From Christiangramia lutea (GTDB taxonomy: Bacteria; Bacteroidota; Bacteroidia; Flavobacteriales; Flavobacteriaceae), in NCBI RefSeq assembly GCF_022489035.1, contig NZ_JAKVTV010000006.1, positions 91,293-155,292 on the forward strand: a DNA stretch of 64,000 nt, written 5' to 3'. Shown here one piece after another: positions 28,162-36,729 of this stretch. Every line of letters starts with the position of its first letter. Position 1 is the first letter of the stretch. Both the position numbers and the translations under genes were made by a program. Under the pieces are notes generated by a model. The model did no database searches and was not told the DNA's origin. It was given only the letters and a program-made list of their open reading frames with translations.

Positions 28162-29418
28162 ATGCTAATTTATTTACGCGTACTTAAAGAGAGCTTCAAT
28201 TTTGCGATTAGCGCTCTTAAAAATAACCGGCTACGTACTTTTCTCTCTTTACTGGGCGTAACAATTGGTATATTTTCCATTATTGCGGTTCTTGCTGCGG
28301 TAGATTCTCTGAAGAAAGATATTACAGGAAGTTTAAGCGCTCTTGATAACAGTACTGTAATCGTAATGAGGTTTAATTTTGGGCCTTCCGAAATTCCACG
28401 ATGGAAAAGGGAACAGTTTCCCGATGTCACCTACGAAGAATATCAGTATCTCAAAAAAAGTCTTCCAGACCTTGAGGCAATAAGTTTTGCTCTGGGTGTA
28501 CCTGGAGGAGCTGCCATAAAATATCAGGATGTAACAAGTGCAGGTGTAGATGTTGGGGCGGTCACACATGAATATTATGATATTGAAGCTTTCGAACTGG
28601 AAGAAGGTAGATTTTTTAACGAACCGGAAGCTGTTAGTGGCTCCGGAGTTGTGGTGCTCGGTCATGAAGTAGCTCAAAATCTTTTTGGAAGTGCTAATGG
28701 TGTAGGAAAGGAGATCAGGATCTTTGGGCGAAAGGCTACCGTTATAGGTGTACTTAAAAAACAAGGACAGTCACTTTTTACAGGTTCTAGGGATGGACAG
28801 GCTTTCGTGCCGGCCAATTTTGCCAGAAGGGTTTACGGAACCACTAAAGGAACCGTTTTCCCACAGATTGTTTTGAAGCCTGTAGATGGTGTAGATAATG
28901 ATGAATTTGTGGCAATCCTGGAGCAACAGCTCAGAAATATGCGCGGTATCAAACCCGGTGAGATAAATAATTTTTTTGTGAATCAGTTACAGGGATTTGC
29001 CGATTTTATAGATAATATTACTGGTCAGCTGAATGTAATCGGGCTTGTAATTAGTGGATTTTCCCTTTTAGTTGGAGGTTTCGGGATCGCCAATATTATG
29101 TTTGTTAGTGTAAAGGAGCGAACCAACCTTATTGGGATACAAAAATCCCTGGGGGCTAAGAACAGGTTCATTCTTTCTCAATTTCTCTTTGAAGCTATCA
29201 TCCTTTCTGTAATTGGAGGTTTGGTTGGATTATTCATTGTCTGGCTGGTTTCCATAGTAGCTTCGCAGTTCACCGGAGATTTTGAATTTGTACTTTCACC
29301 ATTCAATATGTTAATAGGAACAGCCGTTTCTGCCGTAATTGGATTAATTTCAGGAATTATCCCGGCTATCTCTGCCTCAAAACTGGATCCTGTAGAGGCG
29401 ATTAGGACCGGTATGTAA
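28162..29418 (+). CDS. MacB-like ABC transporter permease
   Basis: The 418-residue protein has the MacB/FtsX layout: an N-terminal helix (about 20-45; LRTFLSLLGVTIGIFSIIAVLA), a large periplasmic MacB_PCD domain (about 50-270), and three C-terminal helices of an FtsX domain (about 290-410; VKERTNLIGIQKSLGAK, AISASKLDPVEAIR). Members export peptides, lipoproteins or antibiotics, or transmit mechanical signals, and need a separate ATPase. No ATPase or adaptor gene adjoins it, so the partners must be encoded elsewhere. It is divergent from purH. Confidence 0.9.
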   Translation: MLIYLRVLKESFNFAISALKNNRLRTFLSLLGVTIGIFSIIAVLAAVDSLKKDITGSLSALDNSTVIVMRFNFGPSEIPRWKREQFPDVTYEEYQYLKKSLPDLEAISFALGVPGGAAIKYQDVTSAGVDVGAVTHEYYDIEAFELEEGRFFNEPEAVSGSGVVVLGHEVAQNLFGSANGVGKEIRIFGRKATVIGVLKKQGQSLFTGSRDGQAFVPANFARRVYGTTKGTVFPQIVLKPVDGVDNDEFVAILEQQLRNMRGIKPGEINNFFVNQLQGFADFIDNITGQLNVIGLVISGFSLLVGGFGIANIMFVSVKERTNLIGIQKSLGAKNRFILSQFLFEAIILSVIGGLVGLFIVWLVSIVASQFTGDFEFVLSPFNMLIGTAVSAVIGLISGIIPAISASKLDPVEAIRTGM

Positions 29419-29498
29419 ATAGATGTTAACTAATTACCAGTTGTTTACCCTTATTTTAGCTTAAATTATTCTAAAAATATTTAAAGTTCGTTAAAGTG

Positions 29499-29530
29499 TT
29501 GAGACACAGCGAAGGGCTTGTGTAGTTTTG
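29499..29530 (+). promoter_or_regulatory. Promoter for the 31-codon gene
   Basis: TTG at 29499-29501 is followed after 21 bases by TAGTTTTG at 29523-29530, matching the Bacteroidota TTG-N19-21-TAnnTTTG promoter pattern. Transcription would begin about 7-12 bases before the ATG at 29548. Confidence 0.65.
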
Positions 29531-29547
29531 ATGAAAAGCTATGAAAA

Positions 29548-29643
29548 ATGGGAAATGAAATTGAAAAAAAATATTTGAATTCTATTCTGCAATTGATCGG
29601 ATTTTTTGTTCTGCTATTTTTTACAATTGTCTTTCAATTTTAG
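29548..29643 (+). CDS. 31-residue single-helix membrane peptide, free-standing gene
   Basis: ATG at 29548 opens a 31-codon frame ending TAG at 29643. The peptide begins with a charged, soluble stretch (MGNEIEKKYLN) and then has one continuous hydrophobic helix of about 20 residues (residues 12-31, Ile/Leu/Phe-rich) that runs to the C-terminus. It is framed by a consensus promoter 18 bases upstream and a strong terminator 56 bases downstream, so a dedicated transcript of about 190 bases is expected. No family is recognised. Alternatively the transcript is a small RNA and the frame is incidental; a type I toxin-like peptide is one possibility without direct support. Confidence 0.55.
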   Translation: MGNEIEKKYLNSILQLIGFFVLLFFTIVFQF

Positions 29644-29698
29644 ATAGAATTCATATTGAAGAAGAAAAATCACTAAAACTAACTATTACCAAAACGAT

Positions 29699-29726
29699 AA
29701 AAGCCTTAGGAATTCCTAAGGCTTTT
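29699..29726. terminator. Terminator downstream of the 31-codon gene
   Basis: A 12-base perfect stem (AAAAGCCTTAGG / CCTAAGGCTTTT) around AATT. A/T runs on both sides allow it to end the + transcript and also the convergent GAF gene. Confidence 0.88.
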
Positions 29727-29753
29727 GTTGTTATTTCATGTATTTATTAGCTC

Positions 29754-30209
29754 CTATAGTATTTCAGCAACCTTTTCATTCACCCACTCAAGAAATAATT
29801 CGTCCTCATGTGAAAATGGATCTTCAGTGTGACTATCTATATCTATCTGACCAATGTTTTCTCCATTTACAAAAAGTGGGATCACTATTTCAGCCTTCAC
29901 ATGAATGCTGCAAGCGATATAGTTATTCTGTGCCTTCACATCTGGAACTACAAAATTCTTATTGGAGACTGCTACCTGTCCGCAAATGCCTCGACCAAAT
30001 GGAATGATCTCATGATCTGTTGGTTCACCGGCAAAAGCTTTCAACTTAAGTTCTTCCTTGTTTCCATTCTTAAAATAAAAACCTACCCAGTCATAATATG
30101 GAATATTTTTTTCAAGTAATTCACATACTTCGGTAAGCCTTTTATCAACGCTTATCTTCTCATTTTGAAGGATCTCTTCTACTTGCGGTTTTAATTTCTG
30201 AAATGGCAT
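29754..30209 (-). CDS. GAF-domain protein, free-methionine-R-sulfoxide reductase-like
   Basis: The start at 30209 (MPFQKLKPQ) is preferred over 30239; it gives 151 residues. The protein is a single GAF domain close to the fRMsr family: YYDWVGFYF, IPFGRGICGQVA, PDVKAQNNYIACS and EIVIPLFVNGENIGQIDIDS. fRMsr reduces free methionine-R-sulfoxide with up to three Cys. Here the Cys of GICG and of IACS are kept, but the first Cys of the E. coli enzyme, just before the IPFGRG motif, is absent (His/Glu there). Function as an fRMsr is likely but the resolving chemistry may differ. It is divergent from the exosortase gene. Confidence 0.8.
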   Translation of the reverse strand: MPFQKLKPQVEEILQNEKISVDKRLTEVCELLEKNIPYYDWVGFYFKNGNKEELKLKAFAGEPTDHEIIPFGRGICGQVAVSNKNFVVPDVKAQNNYIACSIHVKAEIVIPLFVNGENIGQIDIDSHTEDPFSHEDELFLEWVNEKVAEIL

Positions 30210-30220
30210 ATTAACAATCT

Positions 30221-30847
30221 TTGGTGCAAAAGTATTCAATTTCTCATGTAAACGGAGCCTTTCAATTCTATAAATTTGTTAAAAACCCCCAATTGAAATT
30301 GATCGACCTGGTTCGTAAATACCGACTTGTCCTTAAATTCATATTTATTTTCCTGGGTAGTTATTTCCTATTCTCAAGCCTCTATAACTGGTTTTTGCTG
30401 ATCTATGATACCGAGAACCCCATTCCTGATCCCTTAACTCAATTGGTTGCCCGTCAAAGCGGAAGTGTGATGCAGGGAATTGGTTACGAAGATGTGGAAG
30501 TAGTAATGCATTACACGGGACTATCTATGAAGCTCATGGTAGACGATTATTTTTTAGCCGGAATCGTGGAAGGTTGTAATTCTGCCAGCATCATCATCCT
30601 TTTCGTTTCGTTTATACTCGCATTCTTTGGGAAAACCACATCAACTTTATTTTATGTTTTCGCCGGTTCGGTCATTATTTATGCGATCAACATTCTGCGT
30701 ATCGTGATCCTGGCGGTAAGTATTTATGAATATCCCCAATATTCCGGTTTTATGCATTCGGTTTTTTTCCCTTTAGCGATCTATGGTACCGTCTTTATTC
30801 TCTGGTTAATCTGGGTTAGAATCTATTCGAAATGGAGAAAAAAGTAA
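30221..30847 (+). CDS. xrtF: Exosortase family protein XrtF
   Basis: The membrane protein (up to 208 residues, about five to six helices) carries the exosortase triad: Cys in VEGCNSASI, Arg in INILRIVIL and His in GFMHSVFFP. Exosortases recognise C-terminal sorting tripartite tails and cleave or transfer the protein at the membrane. The XrtF branch is a flavobacterial type with few defined targets. No ATG fits: the listed start is TTG at 30221, and the TTG codons at 30293 or 30299 would match the usual N-terminus better. The start overlaps the promoter region of the GAF gene. The next gene overlaps by 16 bases and is its known companion. Confidence 0.85.
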   Translation: MVQKYSISHVNGAFQFYKFVKNPQLKLIDLVRKYRLVLKFIFIFLGSYFLFSSLYNWFLLIYDTENPIPDPLTQLVARQSGSVMQGIGYEDVEVVMHYTGLSMKLMVDDYFLAGIVEGCNSASIIILFVSFILAFFGKTTSTLFYVFAGSVIIYAINILRIVILAVSIYEYPQYSGFMHSVFFPLAIYGTVFILWLIWVRIYSKWRKK

Positions 30848-31284
30848 AAAGGAGATACCGGGTTTTTGCAATAGGATTACTGGTCCTTATGCTTGCGGCG
30901 ATAAGGTTTTTTGAGCAGGAAATATTTTATGATCCTCTAATCGTTTTTTTTAAGTCAGATTACCTGCTTGGGATCATTCCACCTATGGATATGGCAAAGC
31001 TAATGTTTAATCTTACACTAAGGTTTTCTCTGAACTCCATTATCTCGCTGACTATTATTTATTTAGGTTTCAGGGACCTCAATATCCTGAAGTTTTCAGC
31101 GATTCTCTATGTGATTCTGTATGTTCTAACTACTGCGGCATTTATTTTTCTAATACTGAATATAGAGAGAGAGCATTATCTAGCTTTGTTTTATGTGAGA
31201 CGCTTTCTAATTCATCCTTTATTTCTACTTATTCTGTTGCCTGCATTTTATTATTACCGAATAAGAGAATCAGGTAGATCATAA
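30832..31284 (+). CDS. Exosortase F system-associated membrane protein
   Basis: A 150-residue protein with four hydrophobic segments (about 10-25, 60-80, 85-107 and 122-138) and a basic start (MEKKVKRRYR). Families of this size and hydrophobic pattern follow xrtF in flavobacteria, and it overlaps the xrtF 3' end by 16 bases. Conserved points include FEQEIFYDPLIVFFKSDY near residues 28-45. Its biochemical role is not known; it may help XrtF fold or recruit substrate. It ends 5 bases from the convergent NmrA-type gene with no visible terminator between them. Confidence 0.85.
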   Translation: MEKKVKRRYRVFAIGLLVLMLAAIRFFEQEIFYDPLIVFFKSDYLLGIIPPMDMAKLMFNLTLRFSLNSIISLTIIYLGFRDLNILKFSAILYVILYVLTTAAFIFLILNIEREHYLALFYVRRFLIHPLFLLILLPAFYYYRIRESGRS

Positions 31285-31289
31285 AACAA

Positions 31290-32237
31290 CTATACTTCCA
31301 TTTTATCCTTGTTTTGCTTTAACCAGTTTCTGAAGTTTAGCAGTTCCGGATTTAGTTTTCTGCTGGTATTAATGTCTCTAATGGTACAGAAATATTCTTC
31401 TTCTTCAGCCTTGAACTGAAACATATTTCCTAAATCATCGGAGCCCTGAAAATCAAAACTTCGGAAAACTTCTGGCGAAACAGCATTATATTTAATATTC
31501 CTGCCATAAACTTCAGAAAAGATCTCAGCCATTTCCTTACCGGTGAGATGTTCGCCGGCAATAGCCACAATTTTATTCTTATAAGTGTCTCCGGCTTTAA
31601 AGATTCCGTAGGCACATTTTCCGATATCTTCCGCAGCAATACCAGGTAATTGCTTATTGTCCATGGGAAAAGTGATCGCCAGTTCACCATCTTCTCCTTT
31701 TTGAGGAGCCATGCCGAAATTGATAAAATTATCCCAGTAAAAGGAAGTGAACAATAAGGTGTAGGGAACACCGCTTTCAGAAAAATATTCATCTGCTTCA
31801 CCCTTGGCATCGAAATGCGGGACTTTGTATTTTTCCATTAGGGTGGGCATTCGATCGTCGTCGAGCGGAATCCACTTTCTGGTATCTTCAAGGGTAGACC
31901 AGATTACATGCTGGAGTCCGGCCTCTTTTCCTGCCTGAGCCATGTTTTTTGCCTGCTGCATTTCCTTTTCCGGGGAGAAATGTTCCCAGAAATTCGTAAC
32001 ACAATATGCGCCATAAGCCCCTTTAAAGGCATTGATGACGCTCTCTTTATCATCTATATCAGCCTGAACTACCTCGGCCCCCATTTCCTTTAATTTTCCA
32101 GCTTTATCTGAATCTGGGTTTCTGGTGATAGCTCTGGCTTTGAATTCCCCTTCAGGATCGTTTAATATCGCTCTGGCCAAACCACCACCCTGTGCTCCGG
32201 TTGCCCCAACAATGGCAATAACTTTTTTATTTTCCAT
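31290..32237 (-). CDS. NmrA-type NAD(P)-binding oxidoreductase/sensor
   Basis: The 315-residue protein has an N-terminal Rossmann fold with VGATGAQGGGLARAIL (dinucleotide motif at about residues 10-25) and the extended short-chain/NmrA layout: ADIDDKESVINAFKGAYGAYCVTNFWE, and IWSTLEDTRKW in place of a canonical YxxxK. The lack of a clear Tyr-Lys catalytic pair favours an atypical SDR or redox-sensing role, as in NmrA and HSCARG. It is cytosolic. It is divergent from the metal island and there is no evidence that it belongs to it. Confidence 0.85.
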   Translation of the reverse strand: MENKKVIAIVGATGAQGGGLARAILNDPEGEFKARAITRNPDSDKAGKLKEMGAEVVQADIDDKESVINAFKGAYGAYCVTNFWEHFSPEKEMQQAKNMAQAGKEAGLQHVIWSTLEDTRKWIPLDDDRMPTLMEKYKVPHFDAKGEADEYFSESGVPYTLLFTSFYWDNFINFGMAPQKGEDGELAITFPMDNKQLPGIAAEDIGKCAYGIFKAGDTYKNKIVAIAGEHLTGKEMAEIFSEVYGRNIKYNAVSPEVFRSFDFQGSDDLGNMFQFKAEEEEYFCTIRDINTSRKLNPELLNFRNWLKQNKDKMEV

Positions 32238-32459
32238 AATGAAATTTTAAATTATTGATATTCATTTATTTAACCACCTTAAAGTTAAGGGTTTAGGTGT
32301 AAAATCTTTTTTGAAATAACTGAAATTTTCAGGCTTGAATTCAAATAAAATTGAAAGCCTATTCCCAAAAACTGAAATCGAATGATTTGATATTAGCCTA
32401 ATTTTACGATTCTTAAAAAGGGTTCAATTGGCGAAAACCTCCAATATTTAAAAAAAATG

Positions 32460-32467
32460 TATTTTTG
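32460..32467 (+). promoter_or_regulatory. -7 element directly before the HYC_CC_PP gene
   Basis: TATTTTTG matches TAnnTTTG exactly and ends only 6 bases before the GTG start at 32474. Transcription would start at or next to the start codon, which suggests a leaderless or near-leaderless message. No TTG is at the usual -33 distance. Confidence 0.5.
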
Positions 32468-32473
32468 TAGGCA

Positions 32474-32866
32474 GTGAAAAAAGCCTTTCAACATATAGTT
32501 TCTATAAGCATGGCCTTTATGCTAATGTTTTCTACCATGTCTTTCACGGTAGACAAACATTTTTGTGGAGATCATCTTGTAGATAAGGCGGTGTTCTCTA
32601 AAGCCAAAACTTGCGGAATGCAAATGACCTCTGGTGAAGAAGATCACTGCTGTACTAACGAAAAGATACAGGTGCAAGGTCAGGATGAATTGAAGATCTC
32701 ATTTGATTCTATAGATTTTCAAAAACAATTTTTTATCACCACGTTTACTTTCACCTACTTAAACCTTTTCGAAAGTTTACCAAAGCAGATCATTCCTTTT
32801 AAGGATTACTCTCCACCCTTACTGGTCACAGATATACATCTGGTAGACCAGGTATTTTTAATCTGA
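32474..32866 (+). CDS. HYC_CC_PP family exported protein of the metal island
   Basis: The 130-residue protein starts with GTG and has a signal-like N-terminus (MKKAFQHIVSISMAFMLMFSTMSF). The family marks are all present: an H-F-C (in place of H-Y-C) at DKHFCGDHLVDK, a Cys-Cys at DHCCTNE, and a Pro-Pro near the end at DYSPPLL. Such proteins occur beside RND metal efflux genes in Bacteroidota and their Cys/His pattern suggests metal binding in the periplasm, but no activity is established. The CusA-type pump gene follows by 86 bases. Confidence 0.8.
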   Translation: MKKAFQHIVSISMAFMLMFSTMSFTVDKHFCGDHLVDKAVFSKAKTCGMQMTSGEEDHCCTNEKIQVQGQDELKISFDSIDFQKQFFITTFTFTYLNLFESLPKQIIPFKDYSPPLLVTDIHLVDQVFLI

Positions 32867-32952
32867 TTTTAGAATTAGTTCTCAAACCACTCATTTTCAT
32901 GTAGTGGCATCCCGTGTTGTGCGCAGGATCTCTAATTCTAAATCATCAGATA

Positions 32953-35900
32953 ATGCTAAACAGAAGCATAAAATATTTAATCGAAAACAAGCTTATCGCG
33001 TTTATTCTCCTGGTCATTCTTATTGGCTGGGGAATTATGACGTCTCCATTTAATTGGGATACGGGTTTGTTGCCCAATGATCCCGTAGCCGTTGACGCCA
33101 TCCCCGATATTGGTGAAAATCAGCAGATCATCTTTACCGAATGGGCCGGGCGTTCACCTCAGGATATCGAGGACCAGATCACCTATCCTTTAACCACCAG
33201 TTTACTTGGAATTCCCGGGGTGAAGACCATCAGAAGCTCTTCTATGTTTGGTTTTTCCAGTATCTACCTCATTTTTGAGGAAGATGTTGAGTTTTACTGG
33301 AGTCGGAGCAGGATCCTAGAAAAACTGAATTCCTTACCTGAAAACCTTTTACCGGAAGGAGTAAATCCTTCTTTGGGGCCAGATGCCACCGGTTTGGGAC
33401 AGATCTTCTGGTATACCCTGGAAGGTCGCGATAAGGACGGAAATGTTACCGGTGGCTGGGACCTCCAGGAACTGCGAAGTGTTCAGGATTATTATGTGAA
33501 ATATGCCCTTTCCGGAGCCGGTGGCGTTTCAGAAGTTGCCAGTATTGGCGGATATGTTCAGGAATACCAGGTTGATGTGAAGCCAGAATTAATGCGTCAG
33601 TATGATATTAGCCTGGATCAGGTAGTTATGGCTGTAAAGCAGAGCAATCGTGAGATCGGTGCCCAGACCCTGGAGATTAACCAGGCCGAATACTTGGTGC
33701 GCGGCCTGGGTTATGTGAAATCTATTGAAGATATTGAGAATGCTGTAGTTTTTTCAGAAGATTACGCATCTATCAGGATCAAAGATATCGCCAATGTTTC
33801 CATGGGTCCTGCTTCCCGCCGTGGAATCCTGGATAAGGAGGGAGCCGAGGTTGTTGGAGGTGTAGTGGTTGCCCGCTACGGTGCCAATCCCATGGAAGTG
33901 ATCAATAATGTAAAGGCTGAAATTAAAGAAATAAGTTCAGGTCTGCCCGCGAAAACTCTGAAGGATGGGACAGAATCTCAATTAACAATAGTACCTTTTT
34001 ATGATAGAACCGAACTGATCCAGGAAACTTTGGGAACCTTGAATGAGGCGCTTACCATGGAGATCCTCATCACTATCCTGGTGATCGTCATAATGGTTTT
34101 TAATCTTCGCGCCTCCATCCTTATTTCTGGTTTATTACCGGTGGCAGTGTTGATGGTCTTTATAACCATGAAGATCTTTGGAGTGACGGCAAATATCGTT
34201 GCATTGTCTGGTATCGCGATTGCCATTGGGACGATGGTGGATATGGGAATCATCCTTTGTGAAAATATCATTCGTCATCTTGATATGAAAGACGACCGAC
34301 CCGTTAACCAGATCGTTTATGAGGCTACCGCAGAAGTTTCAGGGGCTATCCTAACGGCTGTTCTAACCACCATAATTAGTTTTATTCCTGTATTTACGAT
34401 GGTGGGAGCTGAAGGTAAATTATTCAGGCCCCTTGCCTTTACTAAAACAATGGCGCTTGCTGCTTCGATCCTGGTGGCTCTATTTCTAATTCCGCCAATT
34501 GCAGCTATACTTTTCAAAAAAAGGAATTATAGAAGCAGATTCACATATATTTTTCCGGTTTTTCTGATACTTGGTGGGATCCTGGCAGTCCTTTTCAGCT
34601 ATTGGATCGGTTTGGCCCTCCTAGGCTTCGGAATTATTAATTTATTGTTGAAACTTGAAAAGATGGATGAAGGCCGGGCAAAATTATTTAAGATCGGGCT
34701 AACGGTGATCACCATGATTTTGATGCTTTCGGTATACTGGAGACCATTGGGACTACAGAATAGTGTTCTGCTGAACCTGGTCTTTGTTGCTCTGATCAGC
34801 GTCGGTTTATTGTCGGTCTTTTATTTGTTCAAATCTTATTACACTAGAATTTTACAATGGACGCTGGAAAATAAACTGCTGTTTCTTAGCATACCAACCC
34901 TAATTATTGTTCTGGGATTCCTTATCATGAAAAATACCGGTAAAGAATTCATGCCCTCGCTGAACGAAGGTTCATTTTTGCTGATGCCAACCTCTATGCC
35001 GCATTCCGGAGTGGAAGAAAATAAAAGGGTTTTGCAGCAACTGGATATGGCCGTAGCAAGTCTTCCCGAGGTAGAAACAGTGGTAGGAAAAGCCGGAAGA
35101 GCAGAGTCGGCGCTGGATCCCGCACCTTTGTCCATGTACGAGAATATTATTCAGTATAAAACTGAATATATGGAGAATGAAGAGGGAGAAAAGCAACGCT
35201 ATCGCGTTAATGAAAATGGTTATTTTATACTGAAAAACGGAAAATTAGCGGCTAATCCAAATTTAGAATTTTCAACTGAGTCCTCTTCCCAGATAGAGCC
35301 AAAAGCTTCTTTAGTAACAAATCCTCTTAAAGTAACCAGGGATCAGTTAATTCCAGATGCTGATGGAGAATACTTCAGGAACTGGAGGCCGGTAATAAAA
35401 TCTCCCAATGATATCTGGAATGAGATCGCCAGGGTTACAAAATTACCCGGAGTTACTTCCGCGCCGAAACTTCAGCCCATAGAAACCCGTCTCATCATGT
35501 TGCAAACCGGGATGCGTGCTCCTATGGGAATTAAAGTTCAGGGGGCAGATCTGCAACAGATTCAGCAGTTTGGAATGCAACTGGAAGAGATCCTGAAAGA
35601 AACCGAGGGTGTTAAAGCTGAAGCAGTTTTCGCCGACCGTATTGTTGGTAAACCATACCTTCTCATCGATATTCAGCGTGAACGGCTGGCCCGGTACGGT
35701 ATTTCCATTGATGACGTGCAGCAGGTTTTGCAAATCGCTGTTGGTGGAATGCAATTAAGTGAAACGGTGGAAGGAAGGGAGCGCTATGGGATAAGGGTTC
35801 GTTATCCTCGCGAATTAAGAGAGAGTCCACAGGAAATTAAGGATATTTATGTACCTGTTGAAGGTGGATCGCCAGTACCTCTGGGAGAACTTGTGGAAAT

Positions 35901-36720
35901 AAGATATGAGCAGGGACCTCAGGTGATTAAAAGTGAAAACACCTTTCTTACCGGTTATGTGCTTTTTGATAAACTTGATGGTTTTGCCGAAGTAGAGGTG
36001 GTTGAAAATGCCCGGGATCTTATACAGGAAAAGATAGCATCAGAAGAATTAAAGCTGCCTGCAAATGTGAAATACAGGTTTACCGGAAATTATGAGAACC
36101 AGATGAGGGCTGAAAAAACCCTTTCTCTGGTAGTTCCTCTTTCACTATTGATCATTTTTCTGATCCTTTATTTCCAGTTCAAATCTGTCTCTACTTCGTT
36201 CATGGTCTTTGCAGGAATCGCGGTAGCCTTTGGAGGTGGTTTTATGTTGATCTGGCTTTACGGACAGGACTGGTTTATGAATTTCAGCCTTTTTGGGGAA
36301 AACATCCGGCAGTTATTCCAGATCAAGACCATCAACCTGAGTGTGGCTGTTTGGGTCGGTTTTATTGCCCTTTTTGGGATTGCTACCGACGATGGTGTGG
36401 TCATGGCTACATATCTTACTCAGACCTTCGAGACTAATTCACCAGATAATATAAAACAGATCAGGCAATCTGTAATTGAAGCCGGGGAGAAACGTATTCG
36501 TCCCTGTTTAATGACAACTGCCACGACCATTCTGGCTTTATTGCCAATCTTAACTTCTACCGGCCGGGGGAGCGATATTATGATCCCTATGGCTATTCCG
36601 GCTTTTGGAGGAATGCTTATAGCGTTGATCACCTTGTTCGTAGTTCCCGTACTTTTTTGTTGGAGAAAGGAAAATAGGCTTAAAGTGAATAGAGAAAAAC
36701 TAAATGTGAGGAACCAATAA
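32953..36720 (+). CDS. CusA/CzcA-type heavy-metal RND efflux pump
   Basis: The start at 32953 (MLNRSIKYLIENKL) is preferred over the upstream TTG. The 1255-residue pump has the RND layout: N-terminal helix, periplasmic porter domain (AVDAIPDIGENQ, EWAGRSPQDIEDQITYPLT), and the heavy-metal TM4 motif GTMVDMGIILCENI, followed by the second half with FMPSLNEGSFLLMPTSMP and GIATDDGVVMATYL. It exports Cu+/Ag+ or divalent metals together with a CusB adaptor and TolC. It is about 200 residues longer than E. coli CusA; the extra length lies partly in four added hydrophobic segments at about residues 525-630 and partly in a periplasmic insert near 735-830. Confidence 0.93.
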   Translation: MLNRSIKYLIENKLIAFILLVILIGWGIMTSPFNWDTGLLPNDPVAVDAIPDIGENQQIIFTEWAGRSPQDIEDQITYPLTTSLLGIPGVKTIRSSSMFGFSSIYLIFEEDVEFYWSRSRILEKLNSLPENLLPEGVNPSLGPDATGLGQIFWYTLEGRDKDGNVTGGWDLQELRSVQDYYVKYALSGAGGVSEVASIGGYVQEYQVDVKPELMRQYDISLDQVVMAVKQSNREIGAQTLEINQAEYLVRGLGYVKSIEDIENAVVFSEDYASIRIKDIANVSMGPASRRGILDKEGAEVVGGVVVARYGANPMEVINNVKAEIKEISSGLPAKTLKDGTESQLTIVPFYDRTELIQETLGTLNEALTMEILITILVIVIMVFNLRASILISGLLPVAVLMVFITMKIFGVTANIVALSGIAIAIGTMVDMGIILCENIIRHLDMKDDRPVNQIVYEATAEVSGAILTAVLTTIISFIPVFTMVGAEGKLFRPLAFTKTMALAASILVALFLIPPIAAILFKKRNYRSRFTYIFPVFLILGGILAVLFSYWIGLALLGFGIINLLLKLEKMDEGRAKLFKIGLTVITMILMLSVYWRPLGLQNSVLLNLVFVALISVGLLSVFYLFKSYYTRILQWTLENKLLFLSIPTLIIVLGFLIMKNTGKEFMPSLNEGSFLLMPTSMPHSGVEENKRVLQQLDMAVASLPEVETVVGKAGRAESALDPAPLSMYENIIQYKTEYMENEEGEKQRYRVNENGYFILKNGKLAANPNLEFSTESSSQIEPKASLVTNPLKVTRDQLIPDADGEYFRNWRPVIKSPNDIWNEIARVTKLPGVTSAPKLQPIETRLIMLQTGMRAPMGIKVQGADLQQIQQFGMQLEEILKETEGVKAEAVFADRIVGKPYLLIDIQRERLARYGISIDDVQQVLQIAVGGMQLSETVEGRERYGIRVRYPRELRESPQEIKDIYVPVEGGSPVPLGELVEIRYEQGPQVIKSENTFLTGYVLFDKLDGFAEVEVVENARDLIQEKIASEELKLPANVKYRFTGNYENQMRAEKTLSLVVPLSLLIIFLILYFQFKSVSTSFMVFAGIAVAFGGGFMLIWLYGQDWFMNFSLFGENIRQLFQIKTINLSVAVWVGFIALFGIATDDGVVMATYLTQTFETNSPDNIKQIRQSVIEAGEKRIRPCLMTTATTILALLPILTSTGRGSDIMIPMAIPAFGGMLIALITLFVVPVLFCWRKENRLKVNREKLNVRNQ

Positions 36721-36729
36721 TATGCAATT

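Larger units (their letters stand above)
29419..29753. other. Intergenic stretch holding a small promoter-gene-terminator unit
   Basis: The 335 bases between the permease stop and the GAF gene are not empty. They contain a TTG-N21-TAGTTTTG promoter, a 31-codon frame and a strong hairpin terminator, each listed separately. The first 80 bases show nothing beyond AT-rich spacer. Confidence 0.6.

Noticed and set aside
32332..32365. Inverted repeat AGGCTT...AAGCCT in the divergent region before the metal island
   Set aside because: The arms are only 6-7 bases with a long AT-rich loop; not enough to claim an operator.
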